Below are positions 35,340 through 47,412 of a stretch of DNA of 64,000 bases, in pieces. The stretch is taken from assembly GCA_963682025.1 (NCBI GenBank), contig OY821517.1, positions 98,269,946 through 98,333,945 on the forward strand, in the 5' to 3' direction. This stretch comes from Cordilura impudica (taxonomy: Eukaryota; Arthropoda; Insecta; Diptera; Scathophagidae). The notes below the pieces were generated by a model. That model was not told the origin of the DNA, did no database searches, and saw only the letters and a program-made list of their open reading frames with translations. The stretch's first letter is position 1. The number at the start of each line of letters is the position of its first letter. Position numbers and translations under genes: made by a program.

Positions 35340-36460
35340 AAATATACTTTTTTTAAATTAACCCTTTTCAAAAAAGTGACCTTTTCAAAAGTATAATTTT
35401 TTTAAAAATATCCTTTTTTATATTACACTTTTTTTAAATTAGTCTTTTTTAAATAAGTACACGTTTTTAAAAATTTACCTTTTTTTAGATTATCCTTTTT
35501 TAAAAATGCAAATTTTTTCTAAAAGTACATTTTTAAGGAAGCACCCAATTTTAAAAGCACCTTTTTTTAAAAAAGTAACCCTTTTTAAGAAAATATATAT
35601 TTTTTATGGAACCCCCTTTTAAGTACCCTTTTTAAAAAAATAAATTTTTTTTAAAGTACCCTTTTTAAAGAAGTATATTATTAAAAAAGTATCCTTTGTT
35701 TAGTAACACTTTTTTTAAATTAACCTTTTTTAAATAAGTACACTTTTTTAAAAATTAATTTTTTTTTTAAAATTACCTTTTTTTAAAAAAAGCACCTTTT
35801 TTCTGAAGTTACCTTTTTTCTAAAAGTACCTTTTTTCTAAAGCACCTTTTTTTGGAGAATCGCCCATTTGTAAAAAAGCAAATTTTTTTAAAAAAGTAAC
35901 TTTTTTTTTAAAAAAGATGCATTTTTTGAAGTACCCTTTTTTGAGTACCCTAATTAAAAAAAGTGACAAATTTTTAAGTACACTTCTTTCAAAAAAGTAT
36001 ATATTTTTAAAAAAGTATCCCTTTTATAAAAAATTGCTTTTTTTTAAGAGGCATAATTTTTATAAAAAATATCCTTTTTTAAAATAACACCATTTTTATA
36101 AATTAACCTTTTTTTAAATAGTTACACTTTTTTAAAAATTAACCGTTGTTTAAAAAAGTACCCTTTTTAAAAAAGTTACCTTTTTAAAAAAGTTACCTTT
36201 TTAAAAAAAGTTACCTTTTTAAAAAAGTTTCGTTTTTAAGAAAAGCACTGTTTTTTATAGAAGTATATTCTTTTAAAAATATCCTTTTTTTAAAGAAGCA
36301 CCAATATCTAAAAAAAAGCGCTTTTTTTAAAGAGAAAACTTAAAAAAAATGAATTTTTTAAAAGCACCCTTTTCTAAGTACCCTTTTTAAAAAATTAAAA
36401 ATCTGTTTAAAGTGCACTACTTTAAAAAGCTATCCTTTTTTATAAAAAATTCCCTTTTTT
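35340..36460. repeat. Degenerate ACCTTTTTTAAAAAAGT array
   Basis: About 1.1 kb of words of the form ACCTTTTTT-AAAAAAGT with irregular period (mostly 18-26 bp). Each word is nearly self-complementary (T-run then A-run), so the array is a string of imperfect short palindromes. No open frame. The array is bounded on both sides by ordinary AT-rich sequence. Confidence 0.75.
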
Positions 36461-37129
36461 AAATATATATTTATCTTAGCTTATTTGATAAAATAAATTA
36501 AAGGTTGCAATTATACAAATATATATTTAGATCAAATTTGGTATATAATCTTTTATCGGCAATATTTTTAAGGCCGTATAAGGTGACTTTAATTAATTAC
36601 CTGTTTCTTTGTTTTTTTTTTTTATTAAATGTATCCTTATATTAACTTATTACCACCTAATTTAGATAAAAATAATTTAAAATTTTCTTTTTTAATATTA
36701 TATCTGGATATATTTAGCAAAGAATCATTTGAAACTTTTTTGAATTATGATATGATTTTTAAGGTCTCAAAATATTATTATTGTCATCAAAATTTTGAGT
36801 ATTATAACGCCGGCTGCGTTAAATAATGAATTTCATTGTTGTTATACAAAGACTCAAGGAACTTCTAGGTTTTCTACTTTAGTAAAACAATAAAATGCAA
36901 TTTCTCAAATAGTAATTAATTTTTTCTACGGAAGACATGATCATTGTTTTTTATAACAAAAATTTATAATAGAAACTGGCCAACACTAAAATTAATTAAC
37001 TTTAGATTTAATTGGTATTCGAATTTACAGTTTCAGTATCGGCAACTGCTTTAAAGTGGTAGCCGTACTCGACACTGGTTATAATGTTAATTTCAAAATG
37101 CAGGTGTAGGGTGCCAAAGATTCGGCACA

Positions 37130-37395
37130 GCGAATTTAACACTTTTACTTGTTTTTGATAAATTTAAATTTTTTTAAATTTATTAACCAACACTCAGGGG
37201 ATACCCCTACAGATGCAGTGCGTTGTGTTGATCTCAGGAAAATAGGTTATGGGAAGTAGGAAAGAGCGAGTAGTGTTTGTGGATATTTGACTTAAATTTT
37301 ATTAGATTATAACTGTCAGCAAAGACCCTTGCGGGGAGTTTATTCCACATACGGCTAGTTCGACTGATAAACGAATTCTCTGTGAAGTTCGATAA
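37130..37395 (-). pseudogene. LINE reverse transcriptase C-terminus
   Basis: Minus-strand translation reads SFISRTSRMWNKLPARVFAD, then SYNLIKFKSNIHKHYSLFPT, which matches the RLWN-LP-x-F-K-x-L C-terminal pattern of Jockey/CR1-type reverse transcriptases. The upstream part is missing and is replaced by DINE-like sequence from about 37400. Confidence 0.65.
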
Positions 37396-37399
37396 TTAG

Positions 37400-37790
37400 C
37401 TTTATATCGGAGCTATGACTCAAAATGGTCGAACAGGGTTTATTTTTGGGCTACTACTTTGTGGGTTATTACATTAACATATGCCAAATTTTATCGATTT
37501 ATACATGATAATCTGGATCTTGCTACAATTTTAGTCGGTCTGATAGGGGTTATTTGTATAGGGGCTAGGTCTGAACATGCACCGATTTTCATCAATTTAA
37601 ATAGCGTTTTCTACATGGCTATTTCAATCTTAAATTTCAAATTTCATCAAAATATATTCATATTTATGAATTGTAGTTTAATTAAAATATTTATATGAAC
37701 AAGCAGACGGACGGATGAAAAGACATCGCTAAATCTACTCAGAAAGTTATTCTGGGTTGATGGGTATAATAAAAAGTGGGTCCAGCTCAT
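37400..37790 (+). mobile_element. DINE-like copy 7, diverged and 5' truncated
   Basis: Contains GAGCTATGACTCAAAATGG, GATAATCTGGATCTTG, GGGGCTAGGTCTGAACATG, ACAAGCAGACGGACGGATG and GGGTATAATAAAAAGTGGGT. It is more diverged from the other copies than they are from each other. Confidence 0.6.
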
Positions 37791-38785
37791 GTAGTTTCGC
37801 TACAAATATACATTTATTTATCTTCATAAATCGGACGAAAACTCTACAGAGTGTACATGTTTGATTGAGAGAAAATACACGACCTATAGTAACTATAAAA
37901 TTCGAATCAATATTTTTTTTCATTTTGACGTAAAATATTTTGTGTTATGATTTAAAATATACTTTTTTTAAACAAGTGTTTTTTTTTTATAAAGTGTAAG
38001 CTGTATGCCTACAGCACCATTTTTGTTAAAATTCTGAAAATTATGGAAATTCAGGATTAATTTTTTTTTTATCTGTGATTTTTTTTTCAAGTACTTGGTC
38101 GCATACTGCATATTCTATTCAACCTCATCAATGGCATATTGATAAAATTGAATTGATATTGAGTGAAAAATAGAATCCATTGGAATTTTACAAAAGCACA
38201 AGTTCCTACTATATATACGAGTATTTGTGTACTAGTATACCATTCATCGAATAATGTGAAATGTATCAAGGATAGCATTTGTATTGCTTGGCATGATGCA
38301 AATGTAAAAATGTGGGTAACGTTTAAATTTTTTACTTCTCGTACAGTTTTAGTTTTTCAATCGGTCTTTTGATCCTTTCTATTTTGTACATGATGTACTT
38401 TTAATGACTTTTTTTGTTTAGAAAATGTGGATTTATTGAAAATAAATTAAAAAGACATTAAACAAAGTCGATTAAAAAAAAACAACAAAATTTTCTTTGG
38501 AAGGAAAAATAAATTTAAATTCTTAATTTAAATATGAATTATGCCTGGTTTTATTTTTTTAAGGTGAAGGTATAGAAGACATTTTTGTGCTTCAACGCTT
38601 TTTGGCGCACTGTCAACAAAAATTTTAAATAGTTTATTTTGATATAGTGAGGTAAACAAAAAAAATTAACAAAGCGTAGGCTGAAAACAGTTTACCAACC
38701 TTCTACTTTTTCAAGCGCTGTAGGCTTGAAGTCAGCCAATCAGCTGACATACAAGTGAAACAAATTTTTGAAAGTATGAAAAAAA
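37791..38785. other. No recognised feature
   Basis: AT-rich sequence, no recognised domain, repeat or boundary. Confidence 0.4.
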
Positions 38786-39168
38786 ATCAAATAGAAACAA
38801 GTAAAAGTGTGAATTCGGAAACTCTGAATCTTTGGTACCCTACACCTGGGTTTTATGTTTGCATTTATATCTGGACTTATTGCACTATTTATAACAAATG
38901 TAAACAAAATATTATTATAAAACACACGCAGAATTTTCAGCATTTTTGAGCGGTCCCTCCTGATTTCAACATACAGATGGACAGAAAGACAGACGGACGG
39001 ACGGATAGACGTACAGACAGACGAACAGACGAAGATCGCTGCATTTACTCGAGTTGTTATAAGGATCAAGAATATATATTCCTTATGGGGTCGCCAATTA
39101 ATTTTTAAATACGTTACAAGCGGAATGACAAACTGCACATTGTTGTGGAGGGTATAAAAATAAAAAAA
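38786..39168 (+). repeat. Second GACG-tract repeat family, copy 2
   Basis: Starts AAACAAGTAAAAGTGTGAAT and TTTGGTACCCTACACCTGGG. It contains a GACGGACGGACGGATAGACG tract, then TTATAAGGATCAAGAATATA, GTTACAAGCGGAATGAC, and GTTGTGGAGGGTATAAAAAT. This is the most complete copy: CCCTACAC near the start and GTGGAGGGTA at the end are roughly inverse. Confidence 0.6.
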
Positions 39169-39206
39169 CATAGAGTTGTGTATGCAGAAAAAAAATATGT
39201 ATTTTT

Positions 39207-39400
39207 TTTTTATTTATTTATCTAATAGATACATTTACAGGTATAATAACAAATTTTGTTTAAATGTAAATAATGATCTATAAATGGCACAATATATAGT
39301 TGTGAGCCAGATTGGCAAAATGATAGCTGTTAAAATGAAATTCGTAAAATAAAGTGGTTTACATAAGTTATTTAACAAAAGTGCTGAGTACAAATATTTA
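39207..39400 (-). repeat. Possible LINE tail and 3' UTR
   Basis: On the minus strand a UTR-like stretch ends in AGATAAATAAATAAAAAAAA (39208-39225), like the LINE tail at 16728-16752. No coding part was recovered, and the element at 39410 begins immediately upstream. Confidence 0.35.
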
Positions 39401-39409
39401 TATATATAT

Positions 39410-41950
39410 GGGCAATTCCACGTGACTCACCTTACACCTTGAAATTTTTGCAAGTTTTTAAAATCAATTTATTCTGAAGATATTCAAAGAATTTGTACAA
39501 AAATAGGTTTATATACTAATGGATACTCTATAGCTCAGAATTAGTTGCAATTTTAACCTAAAGTAGACTTTTTTTTTGACAATTATAGCTCCTTTTACAG
39601 CTGTGACTCAGCTTACAACAAATTGGACACAAGTTTTAGAAGCAATGTTATATACTAAATTTCCACTCTTATATAGACTACACATTAAAAAAATATTCTG
39701 AAGCATTAATAAGAGGTGTCAATTATGATAAATAGCTAAAAAAAAAAAAAAAAACAAAAGTAAGTTCAATTAATTGTATAAGCTTAAATTATGTGTGTGA
39801 CTCACCTTACACTTTTTCCTTTTGTATATTACACATATCTTAACACCAATTTTAGTAATATTAATAAACAATAAATATATTTTAAATCCACAGAAAACAA
39901 TTTCTGAATGTACACGAATGAAACGACATTTGAATAAATCAAATCCTTAGAAATTATTTTTTATTAATTTTCAAATTCGCAATTAAGATGGTAAGGCAAA
40001 TTTCCTCTTTATAGTTAAAATCCTTTGGATTTTTCGTTAATGACTTTGTGGCAATGCTTTTTTTATGCCTTGTAGTAAAGGTTCCAAACATTTCTCAAGT
40101 TAAGTTGGGAATTTTTTTTATATCTGCTTAATTAAGTTCAAAAGTTCTGATATTTGATCCAGCTATCTCTGTTGCTTTAACATAATCCTTTTGTTAACTT
40201 GATCAAATACCTGCCTTTTTGAACTGCCACCAACACCACCAACAGGTCACTTTCCATGAGATGTGTCAAAAAAGTTCCAAGTGATTAAAACACCATAACT
40301 TTTTTTCTAAGGTTGACAAATAACCTGCAACAAACCTGTTCTTAAACTGTAAAAAAGGTCCATCCGTCCATATTTCAACTTTTTGTATTTCATTTGACAT
40401 ATCATCATATGAAATATATACAAGCACAGTTTCTTTTGAGTGGTCCAACACATCAGAAACTATAATGAGAGGATGGATGACACCCGTATGATACATAGCA
40501 CAGGTAAAAAGACTCACTTGATTTTGGCTCCAGTGGGCACTTTGTACTTCGTCTTGATATATGCATGTATAGTTTTCCGAGAAATCCACTTGAATCATGC
40601 ATATATCTCTCGGAAAATCCTTTGCAATCACCAATTCGAGCATTACTTTGTATGAGTTGGCTTGCTGACATTTTATGTAACAGTGTTCTAAAAATTGTGG
40701 AACTATGCCTGAGATATAATAATAAGTTCAGAAAATGAGCCAACCTTTTCTATTTTTTGAAGTGGATCATTATTACTACTTTTCTTCCAGCAAAGCCATT
40801 TAATATTAATCTCATTAAGCTCTGGCATTGGATATACCTGATAAAATCCTTCTGCATTTTTACATTGTTGACATTTATTTAGCCAATAACTTTCAGAAGA
40901 ACGGTTGCAAATTATTCTTTCGGGAAATGAATGTGAATAACTTGGAAAATCCTTGTCATATGCAATGCAATGCATTGACAGCAATAATAAAATTTTCATG
41001 ATAAACACACATGCATACATTATGTGGCAACTGGGAACTTAAAAGAACATGCTTTGGTCGTAATTCAAAAAACTTGCATTTTCCAACAACGATAGTTGGA
41101 TTATCCAATTTAAAAAGGTGAAACAATTCTTTTAATGTGCAGATAAGGTGTCGGGCTTACATTCTCATTTTTATACCATCTTTCCACACCGTAATAACAT
41201 CTTTACGACCAGGTGCCATCCGACTTACATATATCATATCTCTCATAAAACATACAAATTTTATTTATAACGTCTGGGCATAGAGCGGAAAATTTTTGAT
41301 CAGTTTTTGGCAAATTAAAAGATGAAGCCAATTCTACATTGCATTTACTGCTGAAAAGTTTTCGAACAACAGCTTGAACTAAAGTTAGTGTTTTGGTCTT
41401 TAGACAATCAATAAAACACTTAATTCCTGTACATGCTAGTTGTGACTCACCTTACAAAAAAGAATGAATGTTTTTGCTAAGTATAAAAGAACAACTAACC
41501 ACCAAACCTACATGTTCTTTTATATTTGATTCTAGGAAGGAGAAAATATAAAAAAAATCAATTTAATGTTCTTACTTTCTTTTCAAGATAAAAAAAAACA
41601 TATTTTTGTGACTCACATTACAAAAAATTTACTGTCCACAAATCTTACTACTGACAGTTTATGTTAACTTGTAAAATTAAAATAACAGCATTAATATAAT
41701 CTATTTAAATAAATCTTTCAAGAAAATATATTAATAGTTCAATATTACAATAAAACAATAAAACTTGCATACTTTTAAGTTGAACCAAAATTTCATCAAT
41801 AATTTTTCCATGTGAAAAAAAAGCTGCTCTAAATGTTGTCAAGTCGATATTTAGAAACTTCAATCTATGTACAACAAACTGAGAACTGAGTGATATGTAT
41901 TTCTAAAAAAAAAAAAAATTATGCTTATCCCATATTCTGTGGAAATGCCC
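39410..41950 (-). mobile_element. Unfamiliar DNA transposon, GGGCAATTCC ends
   Basis: Ends are GGGCAATTCCAC (39410-39421) and GTGGAAATGCCC (41939-41950), with ATAT on both sides (39406-39409, 41951-41954). The motif GTGACTCACCTTACA or a one- or two-base variant occurs at 39422, 39603, 39797, 41442 and 41608, all in plus orientation, the first abutting the left end. Minus-strand coding remnants are described next. The 4-bp duplication is weak because ATAT is common in this AT-rich sequence, but the matching MITE at 26826-27428 has a more informative AATG duplication. Superfamily not assigned. Confidence 0.6.
40266..41020 (-). pseudogene. DDE-like transposase candidate, broken
   Basis: Two minus-strand segments. 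The first, 40703-41020, holds YWLNKCQQCKNAEGF (a CxxC pair). The second, 40266-40643, holds CMIQVDFSENYTCIYQDEVQ, SAHWSQNQVSLFTCAMYHTG, IVSDVLDHSKETVLVYI and IWTDGPFLQFKNRF. The strand-Asp (QVDF) and the later TDGPxxQFKN are spaced and set out like the first two acidic residues of an RNase H-type DDE fold. I recall similar sequences as uncharacterised repetitive proteins and cannot name the superfamily. The third acidic residue is not visible. The frame breaks between about 40640 and 40740. Its place between the inverted ends is the main reason for calling it a transposase. Confidence 0.5.
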
Positions 41951-42110
41951 ATATAAAAAATTCAAATTTTAAAATGGAATTAAGCAAATTCATTTAATAT
42001 AAAGTCTCTGTAGTTTAAGTAAGCAGGATTCCAAATAATTTACAAGAGATCCAAGTTTAAAGCCATTCCCATTTAGAATCTTTAAATTTAAATTTTTCGG
42101 AAAATTATAG

Positions 42111-42904
42111 CTATTGTACATTTAAATTTATATTGTTACTCGTATTTGAATTTCCAGCTACATTGACTTTCACAATTACTTCACCGGTGAAGCTGGCTTG
42201 AATCAGCAGATTTTTAAAATAATCAGCACCCTCGTTAGAATATGCAACATATTTTCCAGATATCCAAGTGTATTTATTGTTTTTAATAAAAGTACAAAAT
42301 TCATCAAGTCTCAACTTTATGTTCATATTGAGATTTGAAATTTTTTGTTCAATTGTCTCATATTATAACGGGTATTTTGCTATATTTTGTATAATCCTTT
42401 TGTATAAAGATCTTACTACCCTTTAATTTATCTTTGGCAGCAAGAATATTATTGGTTTGCAAATACGTTTCCAATGTGAACATAAAGGTGCCCTTGGATG
42501 GCAATGCATGAGCAGTTACTACATTTGTATTCCAATTTAGCTGCTGTTGCATTACCACTAACAAGGCCACAGACAAAAATGTTTGTGGAGCGGGATCTGG
42601 GATCAATTTGTTCGATACGAGAAGAAAGCATTTTAATTTCATTTCTAAGAACAACATTTCCCTCTCTTAACTCATCTATTTCTTTTCTTATCGAAAGCAC
42701 ATCTTCTTTTTTAGCAACATCCTTTAGTTTGTCGTCAAGCAGGCGGCATAGTTTTTTCCATGAAAAAGCATCAGCGGCAGAATTTGGGATATTTTCCATA
42801 TTTTGTTGCATTTGTTTACTTGTGTTTTTTCTAGTATTTGGTTTTTTGTTTTGGTTGGAAATCGGCTGTTCTGATGACAACTGTCTAGAACGTTTATTGT
42901 TCAT
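42111..42904 (-). pseudogene. LINE ORF1-like protein, coiled coil plus RRM-like region
   Basis: The minus-strand frame starts MNNKRSRQLSSEQPISNQNK at 42904 and continues through KKEDVLSIRKEIDELREGNV and LRNEIKMLSSRIEQID (heptad-rich, probable coiled coil). NIFVCGLVSGNATAAK (RRM-like beta strand) follows. Then a frame change gives GTFMFTLETYLQTNNILAAK, KGSKIFIQKDYTKYS and, further on, LDEFCTFIKNNKYTWISGKY. This order fits an RNA-binding ORF1 of L1/LOA-type non-LTR elements. ORF2 is absent, since the neighbouring sequence at 39410-41950 is another element. One or two frameshifts. Confidence 0.6.
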
Positions 42905-42959
42905 ATATTTTTCAAAGCCTACGTTTAGGCAGAAGACAAAAAAGCCACCAGATTAACTA

Positions 42960-43400
42960 AATAGTCAGCAAACAATCAAACAACTGGCGTTGCCGCGAAG
43001 AACAATATGCAAAAGAAAAACACCAACCAAATACACAGCAGCTACTTTTATGAATAGTGGCTGATATCAAATAAATGTGATGATATCTAATAAACAGATC
43101 ACACAAGCATATCACACAAATATAAATATTTTAATTGTTTTGACAGCATTTATTTTGATTTAAAACAAAAACTAATTAATTAAAATCACAATAAGAACTT
43201 TGTACTTTTTGACAGATTATAAGCAGGGTTGCCAATCCAGAAAAAAAAATACAAATTGAGTGTAGAAATTGCAAAAAAGAAGGCCCAGAAAGAGAAATGG
43301 CATAAGAACAACCCGAACTGACGTTTAGATGGCGGCAGTAGCTTAAAAAAATTATTTGTGTGTAAAGTGCCACCAAAATCAAACGCTCTAAATTAATTTG
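42960..43400. other. Probable 5' UTR of the LINE ORF1, otherwise unassigned
   Basis: Sequence upstream (minus strand) of the ORF1-like start, with no coding similarity. It ends near the mariner start at about 43406. Confidence 0.3.
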
Positions 43401-43600
43401 TAAGCATGGAAGATAATTGGTCACAGTTATGTTTACATGAGGCCGTACGAGTTGCCAAGACGAACACTGCAGAAACGCCAGAAACGGTTAGGAAAATTCA
43501 AAAACTGTAATGATGGGCATTCAAAAAGGTGCTATAATACATCGCATATCGACCGAATTTTTTGGTGATCAGAAAGTTGTCCGCTTGAAAGCTGCCGCCT

Positions 43601-46600
43601 CACAGTGGTTCAAAACCAAAAAAAAGTGGTAATAAGTCTGGAACTTCTAAACTATTGGTTGGATTGGAATAGTATATTCCAGGCGATTGTAGACAAGGAT
43701 ATAGGCTTTCAAAATATTTATTTTTGAGATACCCTGTTGTAACACAGGGTGAGCTACAGGGTGCCAAAGTCGACCACCTCGAGGTGGAAAATGCTTTCAA
43801 AGCTTTTAACTTTTATAAATATGAAGTGCTTTTTACGTTTTTTAAATTTTTCCAATAACCATTAAATTATTAACAAAAAACTTGCTTATACTACCTAGTT
43901 ATCGCTTACGGTTTAAAAAATATTTGATTTTAAAAATCAACATTTGAACTTTTCACTAAATTCTTTCTTGGTTTTTCGCAAATAACATTTTTATTAAAAT
44001 AGACAAAAAAAATCTAAGAAAATGTAGCGATAGCCAGTACTGTAGTATTTTTGAAGTATTTTTTGAATTATTTCAAACCGTTTAGTGAGCACAAAATCTT
44101 AAATTTGACTTTTTGAATCAGGTTCTAAAAATTGCAATTTTTTGCCAAAAAAATACCCTTCATTCTTTCACTTTTTTCTCACAACCTTGGTAAAACATGT
44201 ATATATTTTTCTACATATTTTAAAAGAATATACTCCAAGAATGGTTGTAAGGGAATTTTTTAATATTTTTGGACATGCACCCTACGTCCAGCATTGGACG
44301 AAATTGGGCAATTTTTAAAAAAAAAAAAACTAATTTTTAAAAGTTAATACAAAAATATCCGCTCGATTTCTTCAAATATTTCACCGCAGTATTAAAGCTC
44401 CAAATATTTTTATTTATCTGCCGTAATAAAATTCACAGCCGTTACATAAACGTGGTCAGGAGGGCTTAAATTGTGAAAAAGGTCAAATTTTCATACGAAT
44501 TTTTTTTGTTAACATAAAAAACATATTAAGATTAGTTATTTTTATACTTTGTTTACTGATATAGAACGGCAATTAAATTATCTAAAACCCTTCATAAATT
44601 CATTTTGATAACATTAATAGTTTTTGAGATATTTATATTCAAATTTCAGAAAAAAATATAGAAAAACTATGGTTTTCGTTTTTTTTTGGTTTTTTTGGTA
44701 AAGTGTTCCCAAAATTTTTGAATTTTACCTATTGTTATATATATTGTTAAAGAAGACATATTTATCTATTCAACGATATATAACATGTCTATCAAATATA
44801 TTGCAACATGCTGAAATAATGACCCCAAACCACACTCCACAGGCAAAAATTTAGCTATTTCTCTATTTGTTCATATAAATGGTCATTTACATAGTGAATG
44901 ACATATTTTTTATTGTTTTTTGGTAAAGGGTTACATACGTTTTTATTACTTCAAATAATTTTAATATCTTTTCAAAAAACTAAAAATGAAGAATGGTTGA
45001 AAACGGGCCTCACAGTACAAATTGAGAAAAAGGCATTTGGTCGATCTAAAAAGGACTACGAAAATGTTCAATCAAGGACAAAAAAGAAAAAACAAGAAGA
45101 AATCATTAGTAACCATTCGCCTAATGAAATTAAGGATTCCTTTAAATCAGCCTTGACACGCACGCAACTAAAGGAAGCTGCTAAAATTGTAGATGTGTTA
45201 CCAACTGCATCTCCTAAGCGGTTGAAGCGTATGGTGCAAAGTATTTCAACGCCAAAATCGTCAACATCATTTACAGAAGTGGATGCGTTAGCTCCTATTT
45301 TAAATTTGGGATTGACAAGAAATAAATATGGTATTTTGAGAAAAGCTCTCAAAGAAAAAGATTTGATAAAGGAAACAAAAAATAAAATTCTACCATCTAA
45401 TGTGAAATTTTTATGACATCATTAGTACCATTAAAAATGACGCTATATAATGAGACAAGTTCTTCTTCTAGTGAGAGAGAATATCAGGACATTGGAGTAA
45501 TTTAACACCCGGATCTAAGTTTCTATGTCGGCCAATCCGATTTGAGTACACAAAGGAAGACAAAATTACAACACAAAGCTTAGTGACAAAGAATGCATTG
45601 GGAGAACTGACTGAAGAAGCACAAGAAGCTAGAAACAGAGATGTCAAACACTTTAGACCTTTTTAATACAAGAAAATGTAGCAAAGAAGCCCAAAATTCC
45701 GATTTAATGGAATATTTATTGATATCATCAGATCCAGTAATATACTCCATAAGAACAAAATGGTTACCAAAAATAAGTCTTGAAATAGAAAATGATGATT
45801 CCGAAGCTATGGATATAAAACATCTTTTATTTTTTAATATTTCTGATTGTTTTGTAGAAAATAACTAGTAAAAAAGCAGACAATTGTTATGTAATTTTAA
45901 GCCTATTATAAATCAAATAAAAAAATACTCATTAAAAAAAATTTAGTTATATTTGTTATTTAATAATGAAAATATCTTTGGAATGGGCTTTTTACCAGTT
46001 TTTTTTTTTTTTTTTGTATAAAATCAGCATCAGAGTTTCGGGCAATTTTATGTTCAGTTGAAACTCATTAGGTAAATATTTCATACACCATTAACTTATG
46101 ATTATACCTTCTTTGAAAAGATATTAAAATTATTTGAAGTAATAAAAACGTATGTGACCCTTTATCAAAAAACAATAAAAAATATGTCATTCACTATGTA
46201 AATGACCATTTATATGAACAAATAGAGAAATAGCTAAATTTTTGCCTGTGGAGTGTGGTTTGGGGTCATTATTTCGTTGAATAGATAAATATGTCTTCTT
46301 TAACAATATATATAATAATAAGTAAAATTCAAAAATTTTGGGAACACTTTACCAAAAAAACCAAAAAAAAAACGAAAACCATAGTTTTTCTATATTTTTC
46401 TCTGAAATTTTAATATAAATATCTCAAAAACTATTAACGTTATCAAAATGATTTTTTGAAGTATTTTAGATAATTTAAATGTCGTTCTGAATCGATAAAC
46501 AAAATATAAAAATAACTAATCTTAATATGTTTTTTATGTTAACAAAAAAAAATCGTATGAAAATTTGACTTTTTTCACCATTTAAGCCCTCCTGACCACG

Positions 46601-47412
46601 TTTATGTAAGGGCGGTGAATTTTATTGCGGCAAATAAATAAAAATATTTGGAGCTTTAATACTGCGGTGAAATATTTGAAGAAATCGAGCGGATATTTTT
46701 GTATTAACTTTTAAAACTTAGTTTTTTTTTTAAATTGCCCAATTTCGTCCAATGCTGGACGTAGGGTGCATGTCCAAAAATATTAAAAATTTCACTTACG
46801 ACCATTCTTGAAGCATATTCTTTTAAAATATGTAGAAAAATATATACATGTTTTACCAAGGTTGTGAGAAAAAAGTGAAAGAATGAAGGGTATTTTTTGG
46901 CAAAAAATTGCAATTTTTAGAACCTGATTCAAAAAGTCAACTTTAAGATTTTGTGCGTATTTTTTTAAAAAGTACTGGCCATCGCTACATATTTTTAGAT
47001 TTTTTTTTGTCTATTTTAATAAAAATGTTATTTGCGAAAAACCAAGAAAGAATTTGGTGAAAAGTTCAAATGTTGATTTTTAAAATCAAATATTTTTTAA
47101 ACCATAAGCGATAACTAGGTAGTATAAGCAAGTTTTTTGTTAATAATTTAATGGTTATTGGAAAAATTTAAAAAACGTAAAAATCACTTCATATTTATAA
47201 AAGTTAAAAGCTTTGAAAGCATTTTCCACCTCGTGGTGGTCGACTTTGGCACCCTGTAGCTCACCCTGTGTTACAACAGGGTATCTCAAAAATAAACATT
47301 TTGAAAGCCTATATCCTGGACTACAATCGCCTAGAATATACTATTCCAATCCAACCAATAGTTTAGAAGTTCCAGACTTATTACCACTTTTTTTTGGTTT
47401 TGAACCACTGTG
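43601..47412 (+). mobile_element. Transib transposon 2, fold-back form
   Basis: Both ends are CACAGTGGTTCAAAACCAAA (right end inverted), flanked by CGCCT (43596-43600 and 47413-47417). The inverted repeats are exceptionally long: the left arm runs from 43601 to about 44977, the right arm from about 46121 to 47412. They are very similar over their length except for a roughly 50-bp stretch near 44765-44815 missing from the right arm and a few small indels. The unique centre, 44978-46120, carries transposase remnants. Usual Transib TIRs are tens of bases, so the arms are a secondary change. Confidence 0.9.
44985..45868 (+). pseudogene. Transib transposase, internally deleted
   Basis: The N-terminal part reads KNEEWLKTGLTVQ, FGRSKKDYENVQSR, SPKRLKRMVQSISTP and LGLTRNKYGILRKAL. 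After a stop the order continues TSLVPLKMTLYNE, KFLCRPIRFEYTKED, then LTEEAQEARNRDVKHF and NTRKCSKEAQNSDLMEYLLI. Compared with the Transib at 20924-24543, the segment with the first catalytic Asp (WGCDGSSG) is missing between about 45405 and 45415. The segment with the second (MIDGK), the CxxC pair and the NDGNT box is missing between about 45580 and 45600. The Glu-bearing helix is kept. It cannot encode an active recombinase, so any mobility would need another source of transposase. Confidence 0.85.

Noticed and set aside
42498..42956. 152-codon plus-strand frame
   Set aside because: It is the antisense shadow of the LINE ORF1-like coding region at 42111-42904.
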